Of a stretch of 64,000 nucleotides of DNA, positions 35,941 to 49,139 are shown piece by piece. Every line of letters begins with the position of its first letter. The stretch's first letter is position 1. The translations under genes and the position numbers were made by a program. The notes under the pieces are model-generated. The model worked only from the letters and a program-made list of their open reading frames with translations, ran no database searches and was not told where the DNA came from. The stretch lies in contig FN648785.1 in NCBI GenBank assembly GCA_000310025.1, positions 239,371 through 303,370 of the forward strand. The letters run 5' to 3'. The stretch comes from Ectocarpus siliculosus (Eukaryota > Sar > Phaeophyceae > Ectocarpales > Ectocarpaceae).

Positions 35941-38330
35941 TTGGAGAGAAGCAGATCACACCAACACACCGACGCTCTGTGGTGGACGGTGAATACCACC
36001 CCCGAAGTAGTGCAGAAGGCCATCGGAGGCCTGGAGGGGAACGCCAAGCAGATGTGGGAAGGGATTAGCGGGATGGTAAAAAAGACCGCGCAAGGGGGGG
36101 ATACAGGGGTAGCAACTTTGCGAGGTGTGAAAGGTGGACTAATCAGCAGTGGGAAGGGAAAAAGGGAAGTTCTAGCAGGACACAAGAGACTTGGAGTGCC
36201 TTCGGAGAATGAAGCTTTTGACCAAGTGTTTAAGAAGGAGGTGGACGCATGGGCCCAGAAAGAAGAAGAGGCATCGAAGGCAGACGTTGGGAACGTAGAA
36301 CTAGAAAAGGAGTTCACCGAGGACGAGGTTGAGGCGTGCGTGAACAAGTTGCAGTGCCACAAAGCAGCAGGGGCGGATGGGATAATCAACGAGTTCATGA
36401 AGTTTGGGGGGAAGGGGATGATCCAGCTGATGGTACTGCTGTACAACTGGGTGTGGAAAAACGAGTATGCGCCAAGTAGATGGAGGGAAGGAGTGGTTGT
36501 GAACTTGTTTAAGAAAGGAGACAAGACTGACCCAGGAAACTACAGGGGTATCACACTGTTGAACACAGTAGGAAAAGTGTTTTGTAAGTTGCTGAACGAT
36601 AGGATAGTGGGAGTATTGGAGAAGGAACGTAGCATTAGTGAGGGCCAGGCAGGTTTCCGACAGAAGAGGGGGTGCGTAGACCACGCATTCACGGTAGGGA
36701 GAATCATCCAAGGTAGAAAGAGGGCGGGAAAGCCGACGTACTGCTTCTTCCTGGACATGAAAAAGGCATACGATACCGTATGGAGAAATGGGCTGTGGAA
36801 ATAATTGTCCAAGTACGGGATCAAGGGGAAAATGTGGAGAGTGCTGAAGAAGATGACAGAGTGTACGAAAAGCGCGGTCATGCTAGACGGGGAACTGTCT
36901 ACGTTCTTCGACATTGAGCAGGGGGTCCCACAAGGTTGCACGCTGTCCCCAACATTGTTCCAGGTGTTCATCAACGATCTGTTGGAAGTCGTAGAGGCAG
37001 TCCGGAAGGGAGTAAAAGTAGGGGACACGGAAACTTCGGTGTCGGGAATGCTGTTTGCAGATGATTTTGTTGGTATGTCGGACACCCCTGGGGACTGCAA
37101 CTGCAAATTGACGCGGCGAAGAAGTTTACTGATAAGTGGAGATTGTCTGCCAACGTTAAGAAGAGTGCCGTCATGGTATCCAACGAGGTCAGGGAGGAAC
37201 CAGTAGAACACACATGGAAGTGGGGGATCGAGGAGATAGCAGTAGTGGACCAGTACACATACCTCGGAGTAGAGATCGCAAAAGACTGCTCGTGGAATGC
37301 ACACATGTCCAAGGTAGCGGAAAAGGGCAAAGCACGAGCAGGGAAGCTGCACCCAATACTCGCAAACCGGCACCTCGATACACGCATCAAATTGGCGGTT
37401 TTGAAGAGCGTAATCGTACCGCCGCTAGAGTACGCCGGAGAAGTATGGGAAGGAAATAAGAAGGTAGTGAAAGAAATCGAGGCGGCGCAGATGAAAGCAG
37501 CGAAAATCATCCTAGGATGCTCCAAGCGCACGAGCAATGCAGCCGTAAGGGCAGAATTGGGGATCCAATCCCTACGGTCGGGAAGAGGCGCAAGGAAGCT
37601 GGCATGGCAGTATCGCATGTGCGGGATGGGAGAGGAGAGGTTGCCGAGAATAGTATGGGAGGCGAAGTGGGCATACAAAAAGAGGGGTAGACAACCCACG
37701 GAATGGGTCAAGGTTGTAGAGGACGTATGGAAGGGGTTAGACATCGACGAAGATGAAACGCTGGAAACGGAGGGTCTACAGGGGTTCAAGGAGAAGATAT
37801 CTGTTGCTTGTGCCGAGAGAGAAGAGCAGAATCTAAGGAAAGAAACCAAGGATGAGAAGGGTCTAGAAGTGTACGGAATGTTGGAAAGAAGTATCAGGGT
37901 TCAAGGATTACCTATATGGACCAATGGATGCAGGGACAAAGCTTAAGGTCAAATTCAGGACCGGGGACATAGGCCTTCGAGAACGTCGACGAAGACATAG
38001 GACGGTAGACGACGAAGACGACAAGTTCAAACGCGATTGATTGCGGCTTCGAATGCGAAGACCGTGTTCATGTAAACGCGGAATGTCCGTGGTACGAAGA
38101 GGAGAGGGAAGTGCACATGACTGAGCTGGGAAAAATACAAGGGGCGTACAGGGAGATGTTTGAGGCATGGAAAAGACAGGAGAGGACGGTAGCTGTACTG
38201 GGGAATAGGAAGTGGTTTGAAAAGGCGGGAAGGGATATCGTTAGGATATACAGACTAGGGAAGACATTTTTGAGCCACCTTTGGCAAAGTAGGAAGGAAC
38301 GATTGGCCATCGGTGATCGGTCCTGTGGGA
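35941..38330 (+). pseudogene. LINE reverse transcriptase ORF, broken
   Basis: Order of features: an RT-proximal region (VDAWAQKEEEASKADVGNVE), then RT motifs in sequence: HKAAGADGIINEFMKFGG, NYRGITLLNTVGKVFCKLL, EGQAGFRQKRGCVDHAFTV, FFLDMKKAYDTVWRNGLW, GVPQGCTLSPTLFQVFINDL, and FADDFVGM with the catalytic DD near 37054-37065. Downstream come the thumb and C-terminal region to CGFECEDRVHVNAECPWYEE, a Cys/His cluster common at LINE ORF2 ends. Breaks: an in-frame TAA at 36802-36804 right after NGLWK; a frame change near 37095 (after MSDTPGD); and further frame changes near 37945 and 38037. The frame changes near 37095 and 37945 also occur in copy B. No Met start is evident before ~36052. Confidence 0.85.
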
Positions 38331-38420
38331 ACAATGCTCCGTCCTCTCGAGGACGCGTGGTCAATGGTCTAACCGCTAAGGCATGCAAAACATAAGAGTA
38401 CGACCCCCCCCCCCCCCCCC
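35941..38420 (+). mobile_element. LINE (non-LTR retrotransposon), copy A, poly(C)-tailed
   Basis: It contains an RT domain and C-terminal zinc-finger-like region (see the pseudogene entry) and ends GCATGCAAAACATAAGAGTA, then CGA and 17 C at 38404-38420. No apurinic endonuclease domain is present upstream, so the 5' part is missing or lies outside the recognisable sequence. The 5' border is unclear; it may include the tandem units at 35470-35905. The segment GGTCAATGGTCTAACCGCTA followed by AGGCATGC near the end is shared with the SINE-like elements at 38627 and 63451. Confidence 0.85.
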
Positions 38421-38626
38421 TCTCGAGCTGATGATGGTGAACACCCGCCCCCCTTCTCTGTAAACCACACTGACTGGCGCCTCCACAACTCAACGTCACT
38501 GCTGCGGTGTGGTAAACGAGATGAGCCAATGGTAACAAACGTAACAACGCACGAGCCTACTGCAGGTACTTATCATTTTTTGGAAAAAAACAGGAAAAAA
38601 ACAATTATTCCACTCCCCCTCTCTTG

Positions 38627-38894
38627 CACCAGCACCAGAAAGTAAATTAAGTCATACGTAGCTGTCATCCGTACGCAAGGAAGTAAGCAGAAGATGCCGA
38701 ACACCCTTAGCAGGATGCAGCTCACCCTTCATGCGACTCGCCAAATACCTCACGGCGCTTCGCGCTTGGTGATGTGAGAGCCTGGTCCGGTGAGAACCCG
38801 GCGTGCTCCGTCCCGGCTTTGTAGGGATGCGAGGTCAATGGTCAAACGACTACGGCATGCACGACTATGAGTACACCCCCCCCCCCCCCCCCCC
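38627..38894 (+). mobile_element. SINE-like element with poly(C) tail, copy 1
   Basis: A ~268 bp non-coding element bounded by a 12 bp target-site duplication CCCCCTCTCTTG (38615-38626 and 38890-38901, the C part overlapping the tail). It begins near CACCAGCACCAGAAAG and ends GGCATGCACGACTATGAGTA, then CA and 19 C. Its last ~75 bases resemble the 3' end of the LINE at 35941-38420. A second copy is at 63451-63704. A shared 3' tail suggests mobilisation by that LINE. Confidence 0.8.
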
Positions 38895-39134
38895 TCTCTT
38901 GTAGAGACGAGACCGGATCTCTAAAACCAATTGAAATGCAGAGAGTGGGGTCACTTTTCAGTGGGGTCGGAAAAAGTGGGATAAAAAATATGGGTCTGAG
39001 TATTTCGGCGACAGACGCTGAAGGGCTTCAGGATAAACTTCAAGACGAAGAACGGCAACATATTCAAGCCTGCTAGGGGAAAACTTTACATGACAATTCG
39101 TGGAGCGTCTAAATCGCTCAGATTAATCGATCTG

Positions 39135-39450
39135 CTCGTCCTTTGACGGCGGTATTGAAGTAAGGCGATACAGTCGGCGTCCGTCAATAGCGGTAGGTAG
39201 TGACAAGAGGTGTTGGTGCCGTTATTCAGGGCAGTGCCGCTATTCAGAGTACCGCTATAGAGGACCGTCCGACTGTACTTTCTTGGCGGTACTGCAATAT
39301 GGCTGTTCTTTGTAGGCCGTTCCCGGTACGTTTTTGGTGGTATTCTTTCGCGGTCACGCAGTATGATGGTACTTTTTTGGCGAGAGGCGGTATTTCGTTT
39401 TCGGGGGTACCCGGTACCACCGACAAGGCGGTAATTCTCCGCGAGTACCG
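39135..39450. repeat. GGCGGTA-rich repeat, copy 2
   Basis: Recurrent GGCGGTA and variants (GACGGCGGTATTG, TTGGCGGTACTGC, GAGGCGGTATTTCG, AAGGCGGTAATTC) plus CGTTCCCGGTACGTTTTTGG, paralogous to 33050-33260 in direct orientation. A ~315 bp copy more diverged than a recent duplication. Confidence 0.5.
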
Positions 39451-39495
39451 GGATCAACCACCACGGCGGGAAAAAAAAACCGGGAGCTTCCCGAG

Positions 39496-40496
39496 GTGCA
39501 CCCTAAACCTAATTTGTGCATCAGAAAAAGCGTCACCTGCCAAGTATATACTTCAGCATTAGGAGGATGGAGGACGGAGGACAGGGACGTTTCTCTCCTG
39601 AGGCGCACGTACAACTTCCTATGGCTTGCGGATGTAGGTTCGGTTTTTGGAGCCCCTTTGACATGTCGGCTCAAGTCGCGGTCTCTAGTGCTGTACTTGC
39701 ATCACTTTCGAGGTGTTAGGGGTAGGCAGGATCCACTACTCTTGAGAGCTGCATGTGGAGTGGACCTATCCCATCTACGTTGCGCATCTCTCCTATCCCT
39801 CGGTATGCATGCTCAATTAACATGCGTGATCCCACTGGAGAACCAAGAGAGTATACCCAGCAGCCCTCATGGCACTGCCGACACAAATATGGCGTCGGGC
39901 TTAGAATTTCTACCGATACCGAGATTGATTGTGGAATGGCGCGCCAGAACGTTCAAACAAAATGCGTCACCCTCGTAAAGCTCACCTTTGCAAGCTTTGT
40001 CATAACATGCGATACCTCCGTGCTCCCGCTGTCCGCAGATAAAAAAACGGTTCTCAACATTGTGGAACGAGATACCAATACTTCGCTTCAGCCATGATGT
40101 GCTTGGGTTGATGGCCAGACATGGATTGACCGAGCGGTAGCGGTTTCTTTGATCTCATCGGTGTCGAGTCAGAGCGCGGACGTGTCTATAGGTGTTCGTC
40201 TCTATGTAATAATCGAGTGTTCGAGCAATCCCGGGATTCGGCCACCAGGGACGGCCGGAAACGAAGGTGACTGCAGTGTCGTAAAGCTGCGAATCAAGAC
40301 CCTCGCGTCCCTCGCAATATATGGGGCAAATTCTCAGACAAACGACATTTGGTACAAATTGCTGTTTGCCTGGAAGGAAGGCTTGACTCTCGATGCCACT
40401 CCACTGCTGATTCGTTCGGAGCACATGGTCGCTGCACGACATCCGCAGGGAGCAGTTCGAAGACCCAGCAAAACTTACGCCGAAAACAGAGATTGA
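39496..40496 (+). other. Coding-like fragments, unidentified
   Basis: Plus-strand frames of ordinary composition appear in three pieces: 39580-39978 (LRRTYNFLWLADVGSVFGAP and onward), ~39960-40097 (VKLTFASFVITCDTSVLPLS and onward) and 40149-40496 (NEGDCSVVKLRIKTLASLAI; WYKLLFAWKEGLTLDATPLL). No ATG-initiated gene or splice chain could be fixed, and no domain is recognised. They may be a decayed gene next to the GGCGGTA repeat. Confidence 0.2.
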
Positions 40497-40866
40497 TGCG
40501 GAACGCTGGGATTTGTTCCAGCCGCAGTACCTGCAGCCTGCCAATGGTCATAGGCCCAACTACCGGAAAAATGTCGTAGTACTACAATATTATGTGTTTA
40601 TCGGAGTACCCATTACACATGTACGGCGGATTCTTGAAACCATCAGTTAGTTGTCACCGTCCGGGGTGCTATACTGTAACGTTGCAACCGTAATATCCAT
40701 CGCATACCGACCACACCTACAAGTACGCTTTTTTCACGCCGACAGGGAGAGCCCTGCTGTAATCGATCACCCTTCCCCGTACCACTGACAGCGTTGTTGA
40801 CGTGCCCCTCGACAAGCAAGCACCGTTAGATATACCAGAATAACGCACGCGAATGCGGGGCGACAT

Positions 40867-40903
40867 TTCCTTTTCGTGATCTTGGTGGTGTTGAATAAAC
40901 ACC
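40867..40903 (-). terminator. Histone 3' stem-loop and purine element, H3 copy 1
   Basis: Minus strand GGTGTT-TATTC-AACACC (40903-40887), 76 nt after the H3 stop, then GAAAAGGAAA at 40876-40867. The palindrome arm ends inside this purine tract. Confidence 0.85.
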
Positions 40904-40979
40904 AGGTTTTGCAGGCGGGACTCACGGTGCGGTCGAACGTGAACAACCCTTCAGGTACTAGTCGGGAAAGCAGGGACGC

Positions 40980-43081
<2,102 letters not shown>

Positions 43082-43238
43082 GCGAGAGCAACAGCGCCGT
43101 ATCTGGATTGGTCAAGAAAGCCCCGTCCTCTTCTCTCTTGGCTCCAACCGCATCCATTCTCGCAGCTAGCCCACTGCATGCCAGAGGGTGCCATTTCCGC
43201 CCTCTGGCTTTGTTAGGCCTGCATGCAATCAACCACCT

Positions 43239-43276
43239 GGTGTTTACTCAACACCACCCAGAAATCAAGAGGAAAA
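43239..43276 (+). terminator. Histone 3' stem-loop and purine element, H1 copy 1
   Basis: GGTGTT-TACTC-AACACC at 43239-43255, 157 nt after the stop, then AGAGGAAAA at 43268-43276. Confidence 0.85.
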
Positions 43277-43499
43277 TGCCACTTCTTGTTTCGTGTACCG
43301 TGCTGTTCTGACTTCCGTGTGTGCGGGACTGGTAAGTGACTTGTAAAGTTCTCCGTCTGTCTTGAGAGGCGAACAGGAAGGGCCGGGCTATACAGATCGC
43401 CGATGGCCCCGGATACTTGGGATTGTTGCCTACCTTCCGGTCCAGGCATGTTTACGTTTCGTTGTTTTCACCGTCCGAATCACGTGATCATCGGTTAAA

Positions 43500-44500
43500 T
43501 ACAGCTAGCCGAACGTGAGAAGAAACCGCTCAAGTTCGACCTTTGTTGGCGACCAAATTGAGTTTTCGGTGTACTGTACACGCGTCCCCTGCCCCGGTAT
43601 AAAACATCTGTGCGGTGTCGACATTGTGAGTGAAGTATGGATGTGAGTGACTCCCACCGCCTTTCCACTCTTTGTGTAAGCTCTTTATCGGTTGTTACCT
43701 GTGCTAAACACACGTCAAGAGCACTTGTTTTTGCAAGCACCAACCTTCCCAGCCCCCGCTCTTCCGCTTTCACCAAAGCGCCCGTGTCCGTCACGTCTCA
43801 ACCCTCTCCCACTCTTCTCCGTGAAGAAGTCAGTATCCATCAACCAGCCCCACGTGAAGGATATACGGTCAGCAGTGGACGCTCTCCGGTTCGGCATGGC
43901 CTATCGCTTGCGGCTTGCCCATCACGTGTCTGATATATGAAGCAAGTACGTTGATATCCCTCCCGTCTTGTAAGGTGGCCGCCTTCTGCTGTGCGTCTGT
44001 CCTGAAGCACATACATGCAACGTGTCAGATAATCTTGGCAAAGCACGTCGAATGGCAGCTGTCCTCACGGGATTCGACAATACACGCCGACTCTTACGTC
44101 AGTCGATGCTCTACTCTTGATATTACTGAATCGGAGGCGCACACGAAGCGCCCGGGGTATGATCGTGTCGTAAGTAGTTGAGCGCACCCGGTAATGATTT
44201 GGAGATGATGACACCATCGACGTTCTTGTGACGACCGCGAGGTCTACACCAGACACTACGTGCACGCATTCCCAGTGCATCGAGGACATTCAACGTCTCC
44301 AGAAAATCTGTCGCCAACATCAACGGACCGGGAAAACCTTGCGCCGCAGGACGAACGAAGCAGGGCACCTGTTCGCATTCTCTCCGCCCACCCATGTGTT
44401 CTTTCAAACATACCACGCCTCTGTGGACATAAACTCCCTGCTACCGTGGTTGGTAGCGTGCGGGAGCATGGCAATCGTGACAGAGGTGGGTGGTGCCAAC
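43500..44500 (-). other. Unidentified antisense coding-like segments between H1 and H4, arm 1 (part Y)
   Basis: Minus-strand segments read as protein: about 43640-43794 (EERGLGRLVLAKTSALDVCL, TTDKELTQRVERRWESL), about 43870-44000 (QKAATLQDGRDINVLASYIR frame) and 44123-44416 (FLETLNVLDALGMRARSVWC; GVIISKSLPGALNYLRHDHT). All are preserved in arm 2. No splice chain was completed and no domain was recognised. Confidence 0.3.
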
Positions 44501-44543
44501 AACCTCCGCCCTCGTTGCTCGGGCTCGAGGAACGTGGGCTAGT

Positions 44544-44889
44544 CTACATCTTGGATGCTGCTACCGCTGTATACCCGCGCGGGGCGTTCTTGTACACCGA
44601 GGATTCGATACGATCCAGTGGGGACGACGAGGCCCTTCTTTTAAAGACCTCGTATGACGCGGTATTGGCACGGGCGATGCGGCTGTCCGGAACCTGACGG
44701 TGAAAAATTATCATAAGACATATATACGCCACGTCTATTGTGACGCAGGCCTTGTACACGCAGGAAGAAGGCAGCCGACACGCCATGACATTTGAGGTTG
44801 ACCGACTCTCCCAAATATGTTTGTAGTGGATGCCGCGGAATCACGACCGTCTTCTCTTTGTCATTCTTGATCAGGTCTTGATCCCCATC
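44544..44889 (-). CDS. Unidentified gene X, last two exons, arm 1
   Basis: Exon 44889-44758 (44 codons; opens after TACAGCAG with DGDQDLIKNDKEKTVVIPRH, ends AAFFLR) joins in phase 0 across a 64-nt intron (GTACAAG…CCGTCAG) to 44693-44544 (VPDSRIARANTASYEVFKRR … YTAVAASKM, stop TAG). The coding strand is opposite to H1 and H4. Further upstream coding-like segments lie at about 44990-45220 (CDAKQEELSFQAAVLTACGF) and 45480-45950 (IPHDTWEELARETLMALLCV), but one phase did not match, so they are not joined. It is identical in arm 2 apart from single bases. I do not recognise the family. Confidence 0.4.
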
Positions 44890-46269
44890 CTGCTGTACAG
44901 AAGGGCGGGGACGTGGGGACCCACAGCGAGGGGTCCATTTTGTCGGTAAATATATGAAGACGGCATCGATTTGTCCGCATATCTATCCACGCCTCAGCGG
45001 ACGGACGGACGGTTGCACACTTACATGGAATTGAATTTTTTCTGCTGACGCTGAAACCACAGGCTGTCAGCACTGCTGCCTGGAATGACAATTCTTCTTG
45101 TTTGGCGTCACAGCCATCAAGTACCCGGCCATCCAACCCGACCTACTGGACAGCAGGAAGGAGCAAGCATCCGGCCATAAAGATAGTGGTGATTTCGAGG
45201 AGGAGGACAGCTAACGATGTTTGCACGTTGAGAGCTGACAAACCGTCAGGCTGTTGCCCGTCCTTCATGTCGATTCAACTTTGCAAAGGCCTCAATTCTC
45301 CATTCATCATTTGTATGTATGTATGTATGTATGTATGGATACTGCAGCAGTAGACAAACTCGTTGGACCCTCCCGGGACCAGCTCGACAAGAAAATGCGT
45401 ACAATTTCCGGGCTCTCTTTCGTTCATCATGTGACATACATATATATGTATCGGAAAACGAGAGTACCTTACCTCACTTCAAAACAACCTTATCAACGAC
45501 CCACCTGTTCATGCCTTGCAGGTCACGACTTCGCGCAGCATACGGTACGTGTACAGCACCATCAGCGGTGGGAGTCTTAAAAGTATGTAGATGAAACATT
45601 TTTTTTTCTATCGTGCAAAGTACCGGGCACGCACAATGACCTGGATTCGGTCCAACAACGAAGATTGAGGCTTTTGAAACACACAGCAGTGCCATCAGTG
45701 TTTCTCGGGCGAGTTCCTCCCAAGTATCATGTGGTATTTCTGGAGACACAACACCACGAGGCTGTACAGCGATGGCGGATGATGGTGCCAGGTGCCAGGC
45801 AGGTTTGTGTGGCGTGCGTTCCGAACTCGGCCTTATTTGGGCGTCGGTGTAAGTGCCGGCGTGTTGCGAAACACATCAGGCGTGGGTCCAGTCTACATGG
45901 GCCGCCGATCACTGACACTGAAGATGTAAATAGTCAAGGTGGGTTGTGTGTGTTTGCCGTCCGTTGCAAGAACAGCTGAGAGAGCAAGACATCAGGGGGG
46001 AGTGTGGGCGTGGATGTCGTGTGCTTGGAAGCGCGGGGCAAATGTCGATGACTCGCTACTACTGCGCGTATGCACACACCCACACAAGTCACTACGTATG
46101 GCGTGCCTCAAATGATTAATGATGGTTGTTGAATCATTCGAAGGAAGAGATCTGCCTGCTTCTCACGTACCCGCTTCCACAGGCAGATACCGCCATGCTC
46201 CCAAGGCATCGCCAACCCACGCGGGTTGCGATGGTTTTTCGAAAAAGGCGGCGTAACCCTGTCCGGTAA

Positions 46270-46769
<500 letters not shown>

Positions 46770-46888
46770 GCGATCGCGGCAAACGGCTACTGCTTTTGCT
46801 AGTGCGATGTGCCACTGCTTCAACTCGTTGCTGCAGCAGGTGAAGTCTCACCCACTTCTGCTGTTGCACAACAACCCAGACCCAACCT

Positions 46889-46923
46889 GGTGTTTCCTCA
46901 ACACCACCCATTTGACGAAAGAA
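46889..46923 (+). terminator. Histone 3' stem-loop and purine element, H4 copy 1
   Basis: GGTGTT-TCCTC-AACACC at 46889-46905, 119 nt after the stop, then GAAAGAA at 46917-46923. Confidence 0.85.
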
Positions 46924-46973
46924 TACGAAGCCTTAGCCTTGCTTTCCACCTCTCTCGTGCTTTGCTGTGATGC

Positions 46974-47500
46974 GTTAGGAGTGAGGAGACAAAATTGTAG
47001 GTTCGGTCATTTTTGTGATTTGAGTTCAAGCAGACCGCCGGCTTCACATGGCAGTGTTTTACCGCTGCAGTATGCATAGCATCGACATGGACAGTGCTGT
47101 CTCCCCGGCACAGGCAGGGCGTGGGTAGTTGGAAATGTTGCGCTTGATGTGTTCCGTTCGCATGATATCCTGTGGTCGTACTTCGTAATGTTTGATTCAA
47201 TCATACATCCGTTTCGGGGATAGTGTAGATCAGTTGTTCATGGGAGTCTGGCCGATCGATGCATCTACTGCTGTCGATGCATACAAGTAGATGTACCAGA
47301 AGCGCGGTACTGCTGCCGGAGTACTTCTGCAAGAGTGGCATGTTCCGAGGAAGGATGATAAACTTCGATTCTGTTTGGCATCGCGGGCCGAGCGGGATCG
47401 ATGGACTGCTGTATTTCCTTCGTACGTTTCATTTTGCCTGATACATATGGTACCAACGACGGCTGACGAGCCTGCTTTTGCTGCTGTTTTGTTGCGTTCC
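46974..47500 (+). repeat. Diverged inner extension of arm 1
   Basis: After an abrupt drop at 46973 the sequence still matches 51808-52332 in reverse complement, but with many substitutions and indels. Shared blocks include CACATGGCAGTGTTTTACCG, GCGCTTGATGTGTTCCGTTC and CGGGCCGAGCGGGATCGATG-type sequence. Confidence 0.8.
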
Positions 47501-48296
47501 ATCACCGTTTTTTTTTATTTTTGAAACGTTTACCTCACCCTCTGCTGTAACCATCGAAGCTTTTGCGTGCGTTGGACTGGCGTGTAGGAACGGTTTTTGA
47601 TGCTAAGACAACAAAGAATGCTGCAGTAGGTTCGGCGCCGTTCTCATTCTGTGGTGGCAGCCGACCTACTTTTGGTTTCCGGCAGACTCCATGGGAATGA
47701 CGTGCCTTGCAACTCTCTCCTGGAGGGATCCACCCATGATGGTCTGGGGGGTGCTACGATAATTGAAGAGAGGATCGTTGCGTCCGCCGCGGCGCGGTGG
47801 GGGGCAGCGACTGTTGTGTGTGTTGTATGACCAGCTGCCAATTGCCCCGAGATGTCAGCGAAGGCTTAAAGGTTGGTTGTGCGGCATCGGTAATACGTCA
47901 TTAGGGGAATAGAGCTCGAACGGCATTCATTCGGGAGGAGTCCTCCCTGGCTGCATCGTTTCTTCTCTTGATCGATGCTCGTGGTGTGTACAGGGTGTAG
48001 CGGTCGTGCATATGCGTTTGTTGTACGTTCTTTTATTTTGGGTTGTGGCATCCATTTTGTTCTGGACATAAGTTTTCATGACCATTCGTCAGGCTGAGTC
48101 TTACGGTGTGATTATTTCATTATTTCCGAGATTTTTTTTTTCTCTCGGGGGGAAGGGGGTGGCCCGCACGGAAAAAATTATCCAGATCCAAACGACTGTC
48201 TTACGGTTCCTCGAGGTATATTTTTTTCTGAAGGGAAAAAACAGGCTGATTCATGTTCTTGTGAGTCACAACATGCTTCAGTACACGGTTTTGGCT
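47501..48296. other. Palindrome centre, left part: nothing recognised
   Basis: About 0.8 kb with short T-runs and no coding or repeat structure that could be supported. Confidence 0.35.
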
Positions 48297-49080
48297 CGTG
48301 TGCGACCAACACGACACCGAGCGCCCTGTTTATGGGTCGCCTGCAGAGGGCATGTGTATCATCGCAACGCCAGTGGCGGAAGTTTGTGGATGTCGTCGGG
48401 CAGAGGCCTCTCTCTGATGGCATGCGTTGTAGACTGATCACACTCGACTCGGAGCAAGCGGCAGAAATAAAAAGCAACGTGCAAAAAAGGCAACACCGAA
48501 CCACACCTCGATTCACGTTTGCAGGCCGTGTGCAATCAAAACTGGACAATACGCTCTGTTTCTGGGACGCGGGCAGAGGGTGTGTATGTATGTGTATGAC
48601 CACACGCCACTGGCTGCTGTTTGTGGATGTCGTCGGCCAAAAGCCTCTGTCTGGCATGCGTTTTTGACTGGTCGCGGGTAACACACGGAGCAAACACGCG
48701 GCGGAACAAGAAAAAGACCAAAAAGTCAACACCGCAACACTCTTTGGTTCACGTTTGCAGGCCGTGTGCAATCAAAACTGGACAACACGCTCTGTTTCTG
48801 GTACGCGAGCAGAGGGCATGAGTAAGAACACACGCCATTGGCTGCAGTTTGTGGATGTCGACGGCTTAAGGCCTCTCTCTGGCATGCGTTTTGAACTGGT
48901 CACACATGCAGCATGCGCAAAAACGGCTCTTTTCGGCCCAAAGGCAAGAACGTCAGCAGAGCAATGTGGCAGGGTTGACGTTTTCGGCTCGTTTGCGGCC
49001 AACACGACGCAGAACGCCCTGAATTTGAGATACCTGCAGAGGGTTTGTGCATGACCTCATGATGTTGGCCTCTGTTTGGC
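48297..49080. repeat. ~230 bp tandem repeat, about 3.3 units
   Basis: Units begin near 48299, 48525, 48761 and 48989 (GCCGTGTGCAATCAAAACTG or GTGTGCGACCAACACGAC). Each has TTTGTGGATGTCGTCGG-type sequence, then GGCCTCTCTCTGGCATGCGT. The minus strand of each unit can encode a similar peptide (RMP-RG--PTTSTN---QWR: KRMPDRGFWPTTSTN, KRMPERGLKPSTSTN). The units differ substantially, so the array is old. It sits in the spacer between the two H4 genes. Confidence 0.75.
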
Positions 49081-49139
49081 CAGCAGACGGTGTAGTTCCT
49101 CGTTCTGGCACGATCGGGGTGTGACCAGGGGGTACCCCC

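Noticed and set aside
36805-37206. Separate small gene after the TAA in the LINE
   Set aside because: It is in the same frame as the upstream RT and contains RT motifs; it is the continuation of the broken ORF.
43692-45979. Plus-strand ORFs between H1 and H4 (for example 45665-45979, 44228-44697) as the gene
   Set aside because: The opposite strand gives phase-consistent splicing and better exon-like sequence; the plus frames look like antisense shadows, though not proven so.
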